From NCBI GenBank assembly GCA_964609025.1, contig CAZSQM010000014.1, positions 1 through 64,000 of the forward strand: a stretch of DNA of 64,000 nucleotides, written 5' to 3'. The DNA comes from SIG307 sp964609025 (GTDB lineage Bacteria > Bacillota > Clostridia > Lachnospirales > Lachnospiraceae). Below are positions 1-8,165 of the stretch, piece after piece. The notes under the pieces were generated by a model, which saw only the letters and a list, made by a program, of their open reading frames with translations, was not told where the DNA came from and made no database searches. Every line of letters begins with the position of its first letter. The stretch's first letter is position 1. Both the position numbers and the translations under genes were made by a program.

Positions 1-51
1 ATGCGCACTCGCGCGCTTGGAAGATGTCGCAAGCGACCGCGCCAGACGCCG

Positions 52-82
52 AGAGTCCGCAAGCGGACTCTTTGTTCTTTTA
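52..82 (+). terminator. Rho-independent terminator of an upstream gene
   Basis: A perfect 9-bp stem (AGAGTCCGC at 52-60, GCGGACTCT at 63-71) with an AA loop runs into a T-rich tail. No gene ends inside the window before it, so it probably ends a gene lying left of position 1. Confidence 0.6.
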
Positions 83-202
83 TAGGTTTCGGGTGTCAAA
101 AGGCGGCTCCCGATTACGGAACTTTGTACCGAAGAAAGAGTCCTTTCTCCGGTGCAAAGTTTCTTTGGTATCAGGATGCGTTTTGACACCCGAAACTTTA
201 TA
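81..202. repeat. Nested inverted repeat (two imperfect hairpins)
   Basis: The outer arms are TTTCGGGTGTCAAAA (87-101) and its exact reverse complement at 181-195. Inside, 121-139 and about 148-166 pair at 17 of 19 positions by eye. No convincing gene lies here. A similar 20-base string recurs near 24583-24604, so this may be a small dispersed repeat or a folded intergenic RNA. Apart from this repeat, the terminator and the promoter, nothing else was seen in 1-311. Confidence 0.5.
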
Positions 203-261
203 GAAAATGCCGTGTTTCTTCATCAAAAGCGAGGAAAAACGCGGGAAAAGCGGTTTTTTGC

Positions 262-290
262 TTGTCAAATAAAGAGAAGAATGATATAAT
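262..290 (+). promoter_or_regulatory. Sigma-A promoter of the exosortase G operon
   Basis: TTGTCA (262-267), a 17-base spacer, then TATAAT (285-290). The next start codon is at 312 behind AAAGGAG. This is the only strong promoter seen before the seven-gene run that ends at 9230. Confidence 0.8.
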
Positions 291-311
291 TATGATGAAA
301 GGAGTCTGTCT

Positions 312-3300
312 ATGTCGTTTAAAGGATATAAATTAAAAGCGAAATTGTATGCTGCGCATTCCAATATAGCAGGAAATGTCGAGAATACGCATTTTCATAC
401 GTTTACGATAGTTTTGTATCTGAAAGATTTGAATGAAGATATGGACTTTTTTTTTCATACGGAAAAAGAGATTAATGAGTGGCTGGCACCGTATCAGAAC
501 AAGGAACTGTCGAATACGGAGCTGTTTCGCGGAAAATCGACGACATTGGAAGCAATCGGAGATACCTTTTACGACGAGTGGGTAGAGAGGGCAAAAGCCC
601 TGAATTTTGAACTGATTCGTCTGGATATTTATGAAAATCCGATTCGGACCTATTCGGTATCGGATAAAATGTTGGACGCAGATGTCAATGAAATCAGTGC
701 GATGCCGTATGCGTTTACCGATACGATTGAACACGTGGAAGAGGACGGTTATATCCGGGAAGCCGCGGCAACGGTACAGGAGGAAGCAGAGCAACCCGCT
801 TGTGAAGCCGGAGCCGTGACAGATGCGGAAACTGACGTCCCGGAGAAAGACCGGGAGGAGAACGGAACAGAAGAAGAGAAAGAAGAAAGAAAAGAAAACG
901 GGAAAGAAAACAGGAAAGAAAACAGGAAGAGCGCCGGGGAAAGAAGTTTTTTGCTTGCCTTAAAGCTTATCGGAGCGATTCTTTTGTTCGGCGCTGTTGC
1001 CGCCGCTATTTTATATTCCATGATGATCAGCGGGAATTATCCGCAGGGGTCGGATACACTGTGCCATTTGTACAGGGCGGACGTGCTGTTAAGCAGTATA
1101 AAAGAGGGGGTATTCTATCCCTTATACGATAAGATGTGGTATAACGGCGTTGAAATTATGCGTTATTGGGCGCCGATTCCGCTTTACATACTGGCGGCCC
1201 TGGAGGCAGCCGCCGGTTCCGTTTTAGGCGGATATCTTTTGTTTGTGGCTTCGGTATTTTTGATAGGAGCCATCGGCTGGTTACTGCTCGGAGTAAAATT
1301 AAACAGGATAGGGTTGTCGGTATTTGTCGGTATCATCTGGTTCTTTTTACCGGAGAATATGCGACTGATTATATTGGACGGCAATCTACCCCGGGTCGTT
1401 ATCAATACGGCAATGCCGTTTTTGCTGTTGGCGGTTTGGAATGTGATAGAAGAAAAACGCCGGAAGCATATCATACCGCTTACGTTTTTGATTGCCTTCA
1501 TCGGACTGTGTCATATCGGTATTGCGTTGATGGCGGTTGCAACGCTGGTGATTTTTCTTTGTTTTTACGGAAAGAAAAATCATGCCTGGCCGGAAGTGAG
1601 AATGGTGCTTGTATCAGTGGTAATCGGACTGCTGTTAACCGGTATCTGGCTTGTGCCGTCGCTGCACGGAAGCGGTGCCGGAAATTCCGCGGGCGGCAAT
1701 CAGGTTATGCAGTATTTCTTTGAGAGCGCGTTTGTATCGTTAAATCCGGTATCGCGCTGGAACGGAAACCTGACCGTGTTTTACTACGGGCTGTCGGTAC
1801 TGGTCATTTCGGTATTCGGTCTGTTTCTCGGAACAAAGAAAACGCTGCCGGGCTTTGCAACCGGAGTGATTATTTTTATCTGTACCACCAAATCGGTATA
1901 CCAGCTGTTTGAAAAGCTCCCGTTCAGCCAGTTTTTGTGGATGATACGTTTTGTGACAATTTCGATGGCGTTTGTGATGCTGTCCCTTCTGCTTTGGAAA
2001 GGACTGAAACGGTACGTTGTTTTGATTATCTGCGGCTTGCTTGTAGTAGACTGCCTTCCCTCTTACCGCTATATTTATGAGGAGAAGGAAAACCGGGTGG
2101 CGGATGTTTCCGCGAATCAGTATGCGCTTGGCGAACGTCTGCTTTTCAATAAGGCAAAGGAGCTTACCACGCAGAGAATGGCGGTGTTCGACCTTAGTAC
2201 CTACGGCGCGTTTGCACCGTACTATGTTGCGGGCGTGGAGAAAAAGGTTCCGTATACTTTTGGCGCCGGCTGGGAAGGAGCCCGAACCGCGAGAAATATT
2301 GTAATGCTTAACGGTGCAATCGAGGGAGGGCATTATGCCTATGTATTCGACCGCAGTATTGAGCTCGGAACCGATACGCTGGTGTTTGACGTGACGGTGC
2401 TGAAAAACCGGGAAAACGATGTGGAAAACCTCGTTGCCGAAGGAAAACGGCAGGGCTACGAATTGATTGAGCGCACGGAGAAAAATCTTTTGTTCCACAG
2501 GGAAACACAGGAGTGCTTCGGTGTGGTATCTCGTTATGAGAATATTGCCATCGGAAAGGCCGCAACGGATATTGCTATGCTGTATCCGTCCTTTAAGGAA
2601 GGGACTTCCGAAAATCTAAGCGATTATACGGTGGAGGAGTTGTCCGGTTATCAGCGGATTTATTTATCGGATTTTACCTACAAGGATAAGGCACAGGCGG
2701 AGGAAATGCTGACGGAGCTTGCAAATCGCGGCGTAAAGATTTTTATTGATATGAACAAAATTCCTGTGAATGCGGAAACGAATCTGCAGGAAATCTTCGG
2801 TGTGGGGGTTCAGATGATTACGTTTCAGGACAGTTTCCCGGTGATAGAATACGGGGAGGACTCGTATAAAACGCGAGGGTTTGTGTCGGGAATGGAGAAA
2901 TGGAAAGCCAATTACCTGATTGGACTTTCCGAGGTTACCGGTTCCGGTGAGGTTAACGGAGTCCGGCTTCCGTTCTGCGGCGTGAAAAATAACGAAAATA
3001 TTGTATTTTTGGGTTATAATTTTGTATATTATGCCGAAATAAGTAATGATATAATAGGAGTAAGATTATTATCCGATCTAATGGGAATGGAGCAGGACAA
3101 GTTGCCGGAGCGCACGCTTGTACCGCTGGAAATTTCATACGGAGGTCGTGAGATTACCATTCACAGCGAGTATGACAATGTGAATACGACGTTGGCGAAT
3201 ATTGACATATTCCGCGGCGACAGGGAATACCGGGAGGAAAATCATTTGGTTGTAGTGGATCGGGGGACTACCGTGCTGACAATGAAATACCCGTATTTTA

Positions 3301-3407
3301 CGGAAGGCATGGTGCTTTCGATGATTGGATTGCTTTGTTTTTTTGGATATATTGGGTTTCTGGTTCGGAGAAGGAGAAGTTTGAAGGTAGAGAAGACTGT
3401 GAGGTGA
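312..3407 (+). CDS. PTPS-domain / multi-spanning membrane protein of the XrtG locus
   Basis: This is a 1031-residue protein in three parts. Residues 1 to about 125 resemble the 6-pyruvoyl/6-carboxy-tetrahydropterin synthase fold. His16, His27 and His29 sit where that family binds zinc, but no Cys precedes the His-x-His motif, so the normal reaction is unlikely. Residues about 140-212 are a highly charged Glu/Lys/Asn-rich linker. From about 213 to 590 there are many hydrophobic segments, then a large probably extracytoplasmic region, a last membrane helix near 996-1018 and an RRRR tail. The membrane part fits the family called PTPS-related membrane protein (Pfam PF10131, from memory), some of which resemble lipid-linked sugar transferases. 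Start ATG follows AAAGGAG. It leads the operon, with 4 bases to the next gene. The biochemical role is unknown. Confidence 0.8.
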   Translation: MSFKGYKLKAKLYAAHSNIAGNVENTHFHTFTIVLYLKDLNEDMDFFFHTEKEINEWLAPYQNKELSNTELFRGKSTTLEAIGDTFYDEWVERAKALNFELIRLDIYENPIRTYSVSDKMLDADVNEISAMPYAFTDTIEHVEEDGYIREAAATVQEEAEQPACEAGAVTDAETDVPEKDREENGTEEEKEERKENGKENRKENRKSAGERSFLLALKLIGAILLFGAVAAAILYSMMISGNYPQGSDTLCHLYRADVLLSSIKEGVFYPLYDKMWYNGVEIMRYWAPIPLYILAALEAAAGSVLGGYLLFVASVFLIGAIGWLLLGVKLNRIGLSVFVGIIWFFLPENMRLIILDGNLPRVVINTAMPFLLLAVWNVIEEKRRKHIIPLTFLIAFIGLCHIGIALMAVATLVIFLCFYGKKNHAWPEVRMVLVSVVIGLLLTGIWLVPSLHGSGAGNSAGGNQVMQYFFESAFVSLNPVSRWNGNLTVFYYGLSVLVISVFGLFLGTKKTLPGFATGVIIFICTTKSVYQLFEKLPFSQFLWMIRFVTISMAFVMLSLLLWKGLKRYVVLIICGLLVVDCLPSYRYIYEEKENRVADVSANQYALGERLLFNKAKELTTQRMAVFDLSTYGAFAPYYVAGVEKKVPYTFGAGWEGARTARNIVMLNGAIEGGHYAYVFDRSIELGTDTLVFDVTVLKNRENDVENLVAEGKRQGYELIERTEKNLLFHRETQECFGVVSRYENIAIGKAATDIAMLYPSFKEGTSENLSDYTVEELSGYQRIYLSDFTYKDKAQAEEMLTELANRGVKIFIDMNKIPVNAETNLQEIFGVGVQMITFQDSFPVIEYGEDSYKTRGFVSGMEKWKANYLIGLSEVTGSGEVNGVRLPFCGVKNNENIVFLGYNFVYYAEISNDIIGVRLLSDLMGMEQDKLPERTLVPLEISYGGREITIHSEYDNVNTTLANIDIFRGDREYREENHLVVVDRGTTVLTMKYPYFTEGMVLSMIGLLCFFGYIGFLVRRRRSLKVEKTVR

Positions 3408-3411
3408 CAGG

Positions 3412-4719
3412 ATGAAGAAAAGAAAACGGATGTACTTGTTTTTGGCGCTGGCGGCAGTGATGATGTTTCCGGGCAGGGCGAGCGCAGCGGAGAAAATTTC
3501 GATTGACGGCAGTTTTTCCGACTGGGACGGGATTGCCGTGACGGCATTGAATGACCATTATCAGGCATCTGCCGTATATGATGATGTTTTCCTTTATCTT
3601 CATGTGAAAGAAGGAGAAAGCAATCCCTGGGATAGTTTGCCGACGCTTCACATTAATGTAGACGGAACGGTAAAGGGGATTGTTTTGAACAAAGGACAGG
3701 CAACCGCAGACGGGGAAATCCTCCCGCTTCAGGTTATGAACAGCTGGTGGATCGGGATTAACAATGCCTCCGGAGCGGTGATGCGTGAGAACAATCGGAA
3801 TGAATGGGAAGTCAGGATTCCGGTCCGGGCGGCATTTACGGCGAATGAGTGCGACCGGTTTGCCTATAATACGGAGCCGTACGAGGTCGGAAGTATCCGC
3901 GTACTATGGAATCTGGGCAATGAGGTTGTGACGCAGGCGGCGGTATCGCTTGAGGATGCTTCTTCCGCGGTGACACCGAGCCCGGTACCGAGTATTACGC
4001 CGACGGTGGCACCGACCCCGGCACCGAGCATTGCGCCGACGGCGGCACCGACTGCGGTACCGAGCATTGCGCCGACCGTAGCGCCGACGGGTGCGCCTTC
4101 TCAGGGAGAAAACAGTTTTGTAATAGACGGTTATTATGATGACTGGGAGGGAATACCGAAGACAAAGATTTCTTACGGCAGTCATAACCAGAACGAGTAT
4201 CATGAGGCTGCGCTTGTAACGGACGGTGATTACCTTTATGCCTATGTCCGGATGTGCGACCTGTATCATACGCAGATACCGGTAAACGAATATTATTTGA
4301 CGATTAACGGAGTTACGAAGGCATTTAATATTCTGGGCTGTGATTCCGAGGGAAATGTGGATTATACGTTAAATGTCTATCAGCTGCCTTATGGAAGGCA
4401 TACGACAGGCTTAGGCGTATTTTACCGCGATAATGCGGCAAAAGCTCTGGGCGAGGCGGCGGTGACGATTACCGCGGGATTCCCGAACGATACAATGGAA
4501 TTTCGGATTCCGATACCCGTTCTGGAAGAGCTTTACGGCCTTCAAAAGGGAACGATTGCAAACGGTTCCGGAATAGAACTTTTCAATCCGAATATCGGAC
4601 CGGAAAAGGTAGTTGTGGTAGGAACTTCTACCGGTACGGTTGTGGGGATTGCTTTGTGCATAGCAAGCGTTGGCACGGTATTGTTTTATAGAAAGAGAAG
4701 GAAACTGATAGGAGCATGA
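3412..4719 (+). CDS. Secreted protein with two DOMON/CBM9-like repeats and a Firmicu-CTERM-like tail
   Basis: A 435-residue exported protein. It has a basic, hydrophobic signal peptide with a likely cut after ASA at residues 23-25. Two related domains follow, each opening with an IDG-x3-DW motif (SIDGSFSDWDGI near 30 and VIDGYYDDWEGI near 233), typical of type-9 carbohydrate-binding/DOMON-like folds. A Pro/Thr/Ala-rich linker (about 186-228) separates them. The C-terminus has GTSTG (about 404-408), one membrane helix and RKRRK. This tripartite arrangement matches the Firmicu-CTERM sorting signal thought to be read by exosortase G. It lies directly before xrtG and overlaps it by 4 bases, so it is the likely substrate. 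Ligand binding is inferred from fold resemblance only. Confidence 0.8.
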   Translation: MKKRKRMYLFLALAAVMMFPGRASAAEKISIDGSFSDWDGIAVTALNDHYQASAVYDDVFLYLHVKEGESNPWDSLPTLHINVDGTVKGIVLNKGQATADGEILPLQVMNSWWIGINNASGAVMRENNRNEWEVRIPVRAAFTANECDRFAYNTEPYEVGSIRVLWNLGNEVVTQAAVSLEDASSAVTPSPVPSITPTVAPTPAPSIAPTAAPTAVPSIAPTVAPTGAPSQGENSFVIDGYYDDWEGIPKTKISYGSHNQNEYHEAALVTDGDYLYAYVRMCDLYHTQIPVNEYYLTINGVTKAFNILGCDSEGNVDYTLNVYQLPYGRHTTGLGVFYRDNAAKALGEAAVTITAGFPNDTMEFRIPIPVLEELYGLQKGTIANGSGIELFNPNIGPEKVVVVGTSTGTVVGIALCIASVGTVLFYRKRRKLIGA

Positions 4720-5330
4720 ATTTTTTAGTAATAGGCGCCCTTCTTATCTGGGTCTACCTGCTAAGTGTATTCAAGAGAGCAAAGCTGGATTTTTTTCACT
4801 ACATAACGGGAAGCGTAGGCGCATTTTTGTTTATGATGATTTTTATCCAGCCGTTAGTGACAGGTTTGCTGATACAACTGGTGACTTCGGTTACCGGTGT
4901 GTTCGGAAAGCTTACCGGGGTATTTGAGGCGTATCGTGATTACAGCATTTTGTTTGTCACCAACGATGTGACGAAGGAGTCGATTTCCTTATATGTGGAT
5001 TATGAATGCTCCGGTGTTATCGAGATGATGGTGTTTGTGTCATTGCTGGCGTTTTTTCAGGTTTATGAGGTCTGGCAGAGAATTGTTATCGGCATTTTGG
5101 GCTGTGTTGCGATTTTCTTTTCCAATGTGCTGCGGATTTTTATTATATGTTTTATGATAAAGGTCGGAGGTAATGACGTTTATTATATGGCGCATACGAT
5201 TGTGGGACGGCTGGTGTTTTATGCATTTGCTATTTTGCTGTATTATTATGTGTTCACATATGCGCAGATAAAAAAGCAAAAGGTAGGAGGATTTAGCTAT
5301 GCACAGCATAATAAAGACTCTGTCCAATGA
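4716..5330 (+). CDS. xrtG: Exosortase family protein XrtG
   Basis: A 204-residue integral membrane protein with about six hydrophobic helices. The three signature residues of exosortases/archaeosortases are present in order: Cys98 in YECSGVIEM, Arg140 in NVLRI and His160 in MAHTIVGR. This family is thought to cleave C-terminal signals and transfer or anchor the protein, acting like a membrane-embedded sortase. The length and the flanking genes fit the Gram-positive subtype XrtG. ATG overlaps the stop of the upstream gene (ATGA), with AGGAG 5 bases before. The last 32 bases overlap the glycosyltransferase gene, which suggests translational coupling. The substrate is probably the 3412-4719 product; this is inferred from adjacency and its tail. 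Confidence 0.88.
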   Translation: MNFLVIGALLIWVYLLSVFKRAKLDFFHYITGSVGAFLFMMIFIQPLVTGLLIQLVTSVTGVFGKLTGVFEAYRDYSILFVTNDVTKESISLYVDYECSGVIEMMVFVSLLAFFQVYEVWQRIVIGILGCVAIFFSNVLRIFIICFMIKVGGNDVYYMAHTIVGRLVFYAFAILLYYYVFTYAQIKKQKVGGFSYAQHNKDSVQ

Positions 5331-6702
5331 GATTGTGTTCTGGATGGCGTGGGTTGTAATTCCGCTTATTATGGAGGTACTGCCGGCGCTGTTCGGAGTG
5401 ATTCTTCTAATTGTAAAAAAAATTCGCTATAAAAAGGAGAAAGAACTTACTTACTTTCCGGAAATTACGCTGATTATTCCGGTTTACAATTCTGCCGGGA
5501 CGTTAGCGGAGTGTTTGGAGTCCGTGGATTCCTCCACTTATCCGAATTCCAGCATTTCCGTTATGTTGGTGGATAACGGGAGCAAAGATCATAGCTTTGC
5601 CATTTATCAGAAATATCAGCAGGAGCATTCGAACCTGAACATCAAGTGGCTCAGCGCCAAGCAGGGGAAATCGAGGGCGCTTAATATGGCGTTGTTCAAC
5701 AGTGAAGGGAAATACATTATTCACATTGACAGCGACGGAAAGCTTCATCCGGACGCTCTTATGAATATGGTGAAGCGCTTTGAGGCAAATGAAAAGGTTT
5801 CCTGCATGACCGGCGCCATTCTTACCAATCCGGAGGCAATTGACGCGGAGAAGAACGTATTTAAGCGGATTCTGATGAAAACCGAATTCTACGAATACGC
5901 GCAGGCCTTTTTGGCGGGGCGCAATTACGAGGCGGAGTTAAACAGTATTTTTACTTTGTCGGGCGCTTTTTCGGCGTTTCGCAAGTCAACCATACTCAAA
6001 ACGCAGCTTTACAATACGGAAACGGTATGTGAGGATACCCATGTAACCTTTCAGATTCGCTACCTTTTGAAAAAGAAAATCGATATTTGCGAAAATGCTA
6101 TTTTCTTTGTAGAGCCGATTGAAGGAATGGATCGTCTGTATGTGCAGCGGCAAAGGTGGCAGCGCGGGGAAATCGAGGTAATTCATATGTTCCCGGAACG
6201 GAACAAAAAGGGCCCTGTGTTTACCAATCTTATGTCCAGAATATTGGTGTTTGACCATACGTTTGCGTTTCCGCGGATGATTTGGTATCTTGCTTTGATT
6301 TGTTTAAGTTTTGTCGGGTATCCGTTCCGTTATATTGTCATATCTACCGTATTGATTTATGTGATGTATGTAGTTTCGGCATTTTTATATTATATCAATA
6401 TCTGCTTGTTTCTGAATTGGGAAAAAGAGCTGCGGCGTTATTACAGCAGAAAAATAGTGTATATCACGATACTTCCGATGTTGAACTTTACGGTATACTG
6501 GTTCCGTCTGGCCGGCATCATTAACAGTATCAAGGGAACCAGCTCCTGGCGTACCAAGGGCTTTCCGGAGGAAATTGCCGCGGCAAGGGAGATTATAAAA
6601 AAGGATTTTTCCGCATTTTCGCGGGTAATCGGGCAACTGAGAAAATTGATATATCAGGATGACAGGTATGGTGAAAGTGAAAAAGAAAAACAGAACGGGT
6701 AA
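5299..6702 (+). CDS. XrtG-associated family 2 glycosyltransferase
   Basis: A 467-residue processive-type GT2 enzyme. An N-terminal membrane helix (about 12-35) precedes the catalytic domain. That domain shows PVYNSAGTLAECLES, a DNGS nucleotide-sugar motif, a DSDG metal motif and QRQRW, the QxxRW acceptor signature of polysaccharide synthases. Three or four further helices follow from about 315. It is the type of transferase described as exosortase G system-associated (TIGR03111, from memory). The start ATG follows AGGAGG at 5285-5290 and lies inside the end of xrtG. It probably polymerises or transfers sugar for the surface product handled by this locus. Donor and acceptor cannot be read from the sequence. 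Confidence 0.85.
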   Translation: MHSIIKTLSNEIVFWMAWVVIPLIMEVLPALFGVILLIVKKIRYKKEKELTYFPEITLIIPVYNSAGTLAECLESVDSSTYPNSSISVMLVDNGSKDHSFAIYQKYQQEHSNLNIKWLSAKQGKSRALNMALFNSEGKYIIHIDSDGKLHPDALMNMVKRFEANEKVSCMTGAILTNPEAIDAEKNVFKRILMKTEFYEYAQAFLAGRNYEAELNSIFTLSGAFSAFRKSTILKTQLYNTETVCEDTHVTFQIRYLLKKKIDICENAIFFVEPIEGMDRLYVQRQRWQRGEIEVIHMFPERNKKGPVFTNLMSRILVFDHTFAFPRMIWYLALICLSFVGYPFRYIVISTVLIYVMYVVSAFLYYINICLFLNWEKELRRYYSRKIVYITILPMLNFTVYWFRLAGIINSIKGTSSWRTKGFPEEIAAAREIIKKDFSAFSRVIGQLRKLIYQDDRYGESEKEKQNG

Positions 6703-7714
6703 GAAACTAACGGTATGCGCCGTGCTGCTCGGTGTGGCGTGCAGTCTTCTGACATTGATAGAACTTCTGGGTGCCAGAAGCAGTTATCTTGAACAATACA
6801 GCAAGGATACGGAGCTGTATTTAAGGATGCTGGTAACCAACGGCGGATATCGGGCGCAGCAGCTTGGCGTGGATATTGCGGAGGGGATTATCAGTACCAT
6901 TGAGTCGGACTTCCCGACCTCGGCGAAGGTTTATTGTCTGGTCGGCAAAGATGATACGATTCTGTTCCTGCGTGATGCGGCGGAAACCGCAGAACTGTTT
7001 GATACTACCGTTGAGGAGTATCTCGGAAGCGGGACAAAGAGCCGGATTCCGGCAGTCACGACGACAACAGAGCGTCTGCAAAACGGCAGCCGGTATCTGG
7101 TGACGAGATTGGATTTGGAAACCGAAATCGGTTTTATCACCGTGGCAATTTGTACGCAGGAGGCGTATTTACTTGCCGCAGGGGGACTGGATGTACTGTT
7201 GCAGCGTAACCTGCTTTATGTGGGATTATTAGTGATTGCCTATCTTGCGAGCGTTGTGTTCCTTACCAGTAAAATCAGGGAAAAGGAAGCAAAAGAAGAA
7301 GAACTTGCAGGGAAACTTTCGCAGGACAGGGGAGTAATCGAGCGGCTGGAAAAAAGCCTGGAAAGCCGGAATAAGGGAGAAGCAATCGAAGGCGAGGGCG
7401 GATTTTATACCAAAGAGGTGGTAGAGCGCGTGCTTTCCGAGCTGACGCCGGAGCAGCGGGAGAGAAGCTGGCAGGTAGTAATTCATCTGGATGAGGAGGA
7501 TCAGACGATGCTTGTGCGCCTTGGCGTTTTGCTGGACCGGCTGTTAAACGGGGTAAGCGTCTGTTGCCTTTGGGAGGAAAACGAGTACCGTGTGCTTATG
7601 CTGAACACAGAGGAGGAAGGTGCTGTGAATTTTGCAAAGCAATTTATTTTGCAGTACCAGAATATGTTCCAAAAGGACATAGACAGTACCCGGATTACGA
7701 TCGTCAGGTTATAG
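6668..7714 (+). CDS. Membrane protein with extracytoplasmic sensor-like region and degenerate GGDEF-like domain
   Basis: About 348 residues. A basic N-terminus and membrane helix are followed by an outside region of about 140 residues, a second helix (about 173-193), a charged coiled-coil stretch, then a cytoplasmic domain. The C-terminal pattern (FYTKEVVERVL, then an LGVLLDRLL stretch, then NEYRVLML) is laid out like a diguanylate cyclase domain. No GGDEF signature is present, so cyclase activity is not expected. ATG 6668 is chosen because AGGA lies 8 bases upstream; ATG 6659 in the same frame is an alternative. The gene overlaps the end of the glycosyltransferase by 35 bases. It could act as an activity-controlling partner, as inactive GGDEF proteins do elsewhere, but this is inference. 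Confidence 0.6.
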   Translation: MVKVKKKNRTGKKLTVCAVLLGVACSLLTLIELLGARSSYLEQYSKDTELYLRMLVTNGGYRAQQLGVDIAEGIISTIESDFPTSAKVYCLVGKDDTILFLRDAAETAELFDTTVEEYLGSGTKSRIPAVTTTTERLQNGSRYLVTRLDLETEIGFITVAICTQEAYLLAAGGLDVLLQRNLLYVGLLVIAYLASVVFLTSKIREKEAKEEELAGKLSQDRGVIERLEKSLESRNKGEAIEGEGGFYTKEVVERVLSELTPEQRERSWQVVIHLDEEDQTMLVRLGVLLDRLLNGVSVCCLWEENEYRVLMLNTEEEGAVNFAKQFILQYQNMFQKDIDSTRITIVRL

Positions 7715-7724
7715 GAGAGGTGTC

Positions 7725-8162
7725 ATGAGATACAGTCAGTACAAGTTTAACTTTTATCTGAATGCAAGCCACGCAATTTATATTAAGGGGGAGTTGGGAG
7801 CGTCCCATCCTCATACCTGGGAAATAATTGTAAAGACGATTAAAAGTCAGAAGGGCTTTATGCTGTTCCATGAGGTGGAAAAAAAGATAGAGCAGTTTCT
7901 GGACCCGTTCCAGAATAAATTTCTCAATGATTTTTCACCGTTTGATGTAATGAATCCGACACTGGAGAATATTACCGCTTATTTATTGGAGCAGTTAGAT
8001 AATATACTGGAGCCGTTAGGGTGGATTATATTTTATATCGAAATCGCAGAAACACCGACAAGATCTTATATTATCAGTCGTGTGGAAAATAATATTATCA
8101 GCGATTTGCAAATGAAAAACATAGTAACCAATATTATTGATCACGGTTTTAACGAGGAATAG
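7725..8162 (+). CDS. Stand-alone PTPS/QueD-like protein of the XrtG locus
   Basis: A 145-residue soluble protein related to the first 125 residues of the operon's first gene product. His16 (NASH) and His28/His30 (HPH) match the zinc ligands of 6-pyruvoyl-tetrahydropterin synthases. The catalytic Cys that normally precedes the His-x-His motif is missing. It corresponds to the 6-pyruvoyl tetrahydropterin synthase-related family tied to exosortase G (TIGR03112, from memory). There are no queuosine or folate genes around it, so pterin chemistry is doubtful. Start ATG follows ATAGGAGAGG. It lies 10 bases after the preceding gene and 3 bases before the next. Confidence 0.8.
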   Translation: MRYSQYKFNFYLNASHAIYIKGELGASHPHTWEIIVKTIKSQKGFMLFHEVEKKIEQFLDPFQNKFLNDFSPFDVMNPTLENITAYLLEQLDNILEPLGWIIFYIEIAETPTRSYIISRVENNIISDLQMKNIVTNIIDHGFNEE

Positions 8163-8165
8163 TTC

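Noticed and set aside
1740..2498. Long minus-strand open frame opposite the first gene
   Set aside because: No ribosome site, odd composition and no recognisable domain; a shadow of the coding strand. The same holds for 44091-44900 and 46801-47622 on the minus strand.
3300..3407. C-terminal helix plus RRRR of the first XrtG-locus protein as a second sorting signal
   Set aside because: It lacks the GTSTG-type motif before the helix and follows other membrane helices, so it is a normal anchor.
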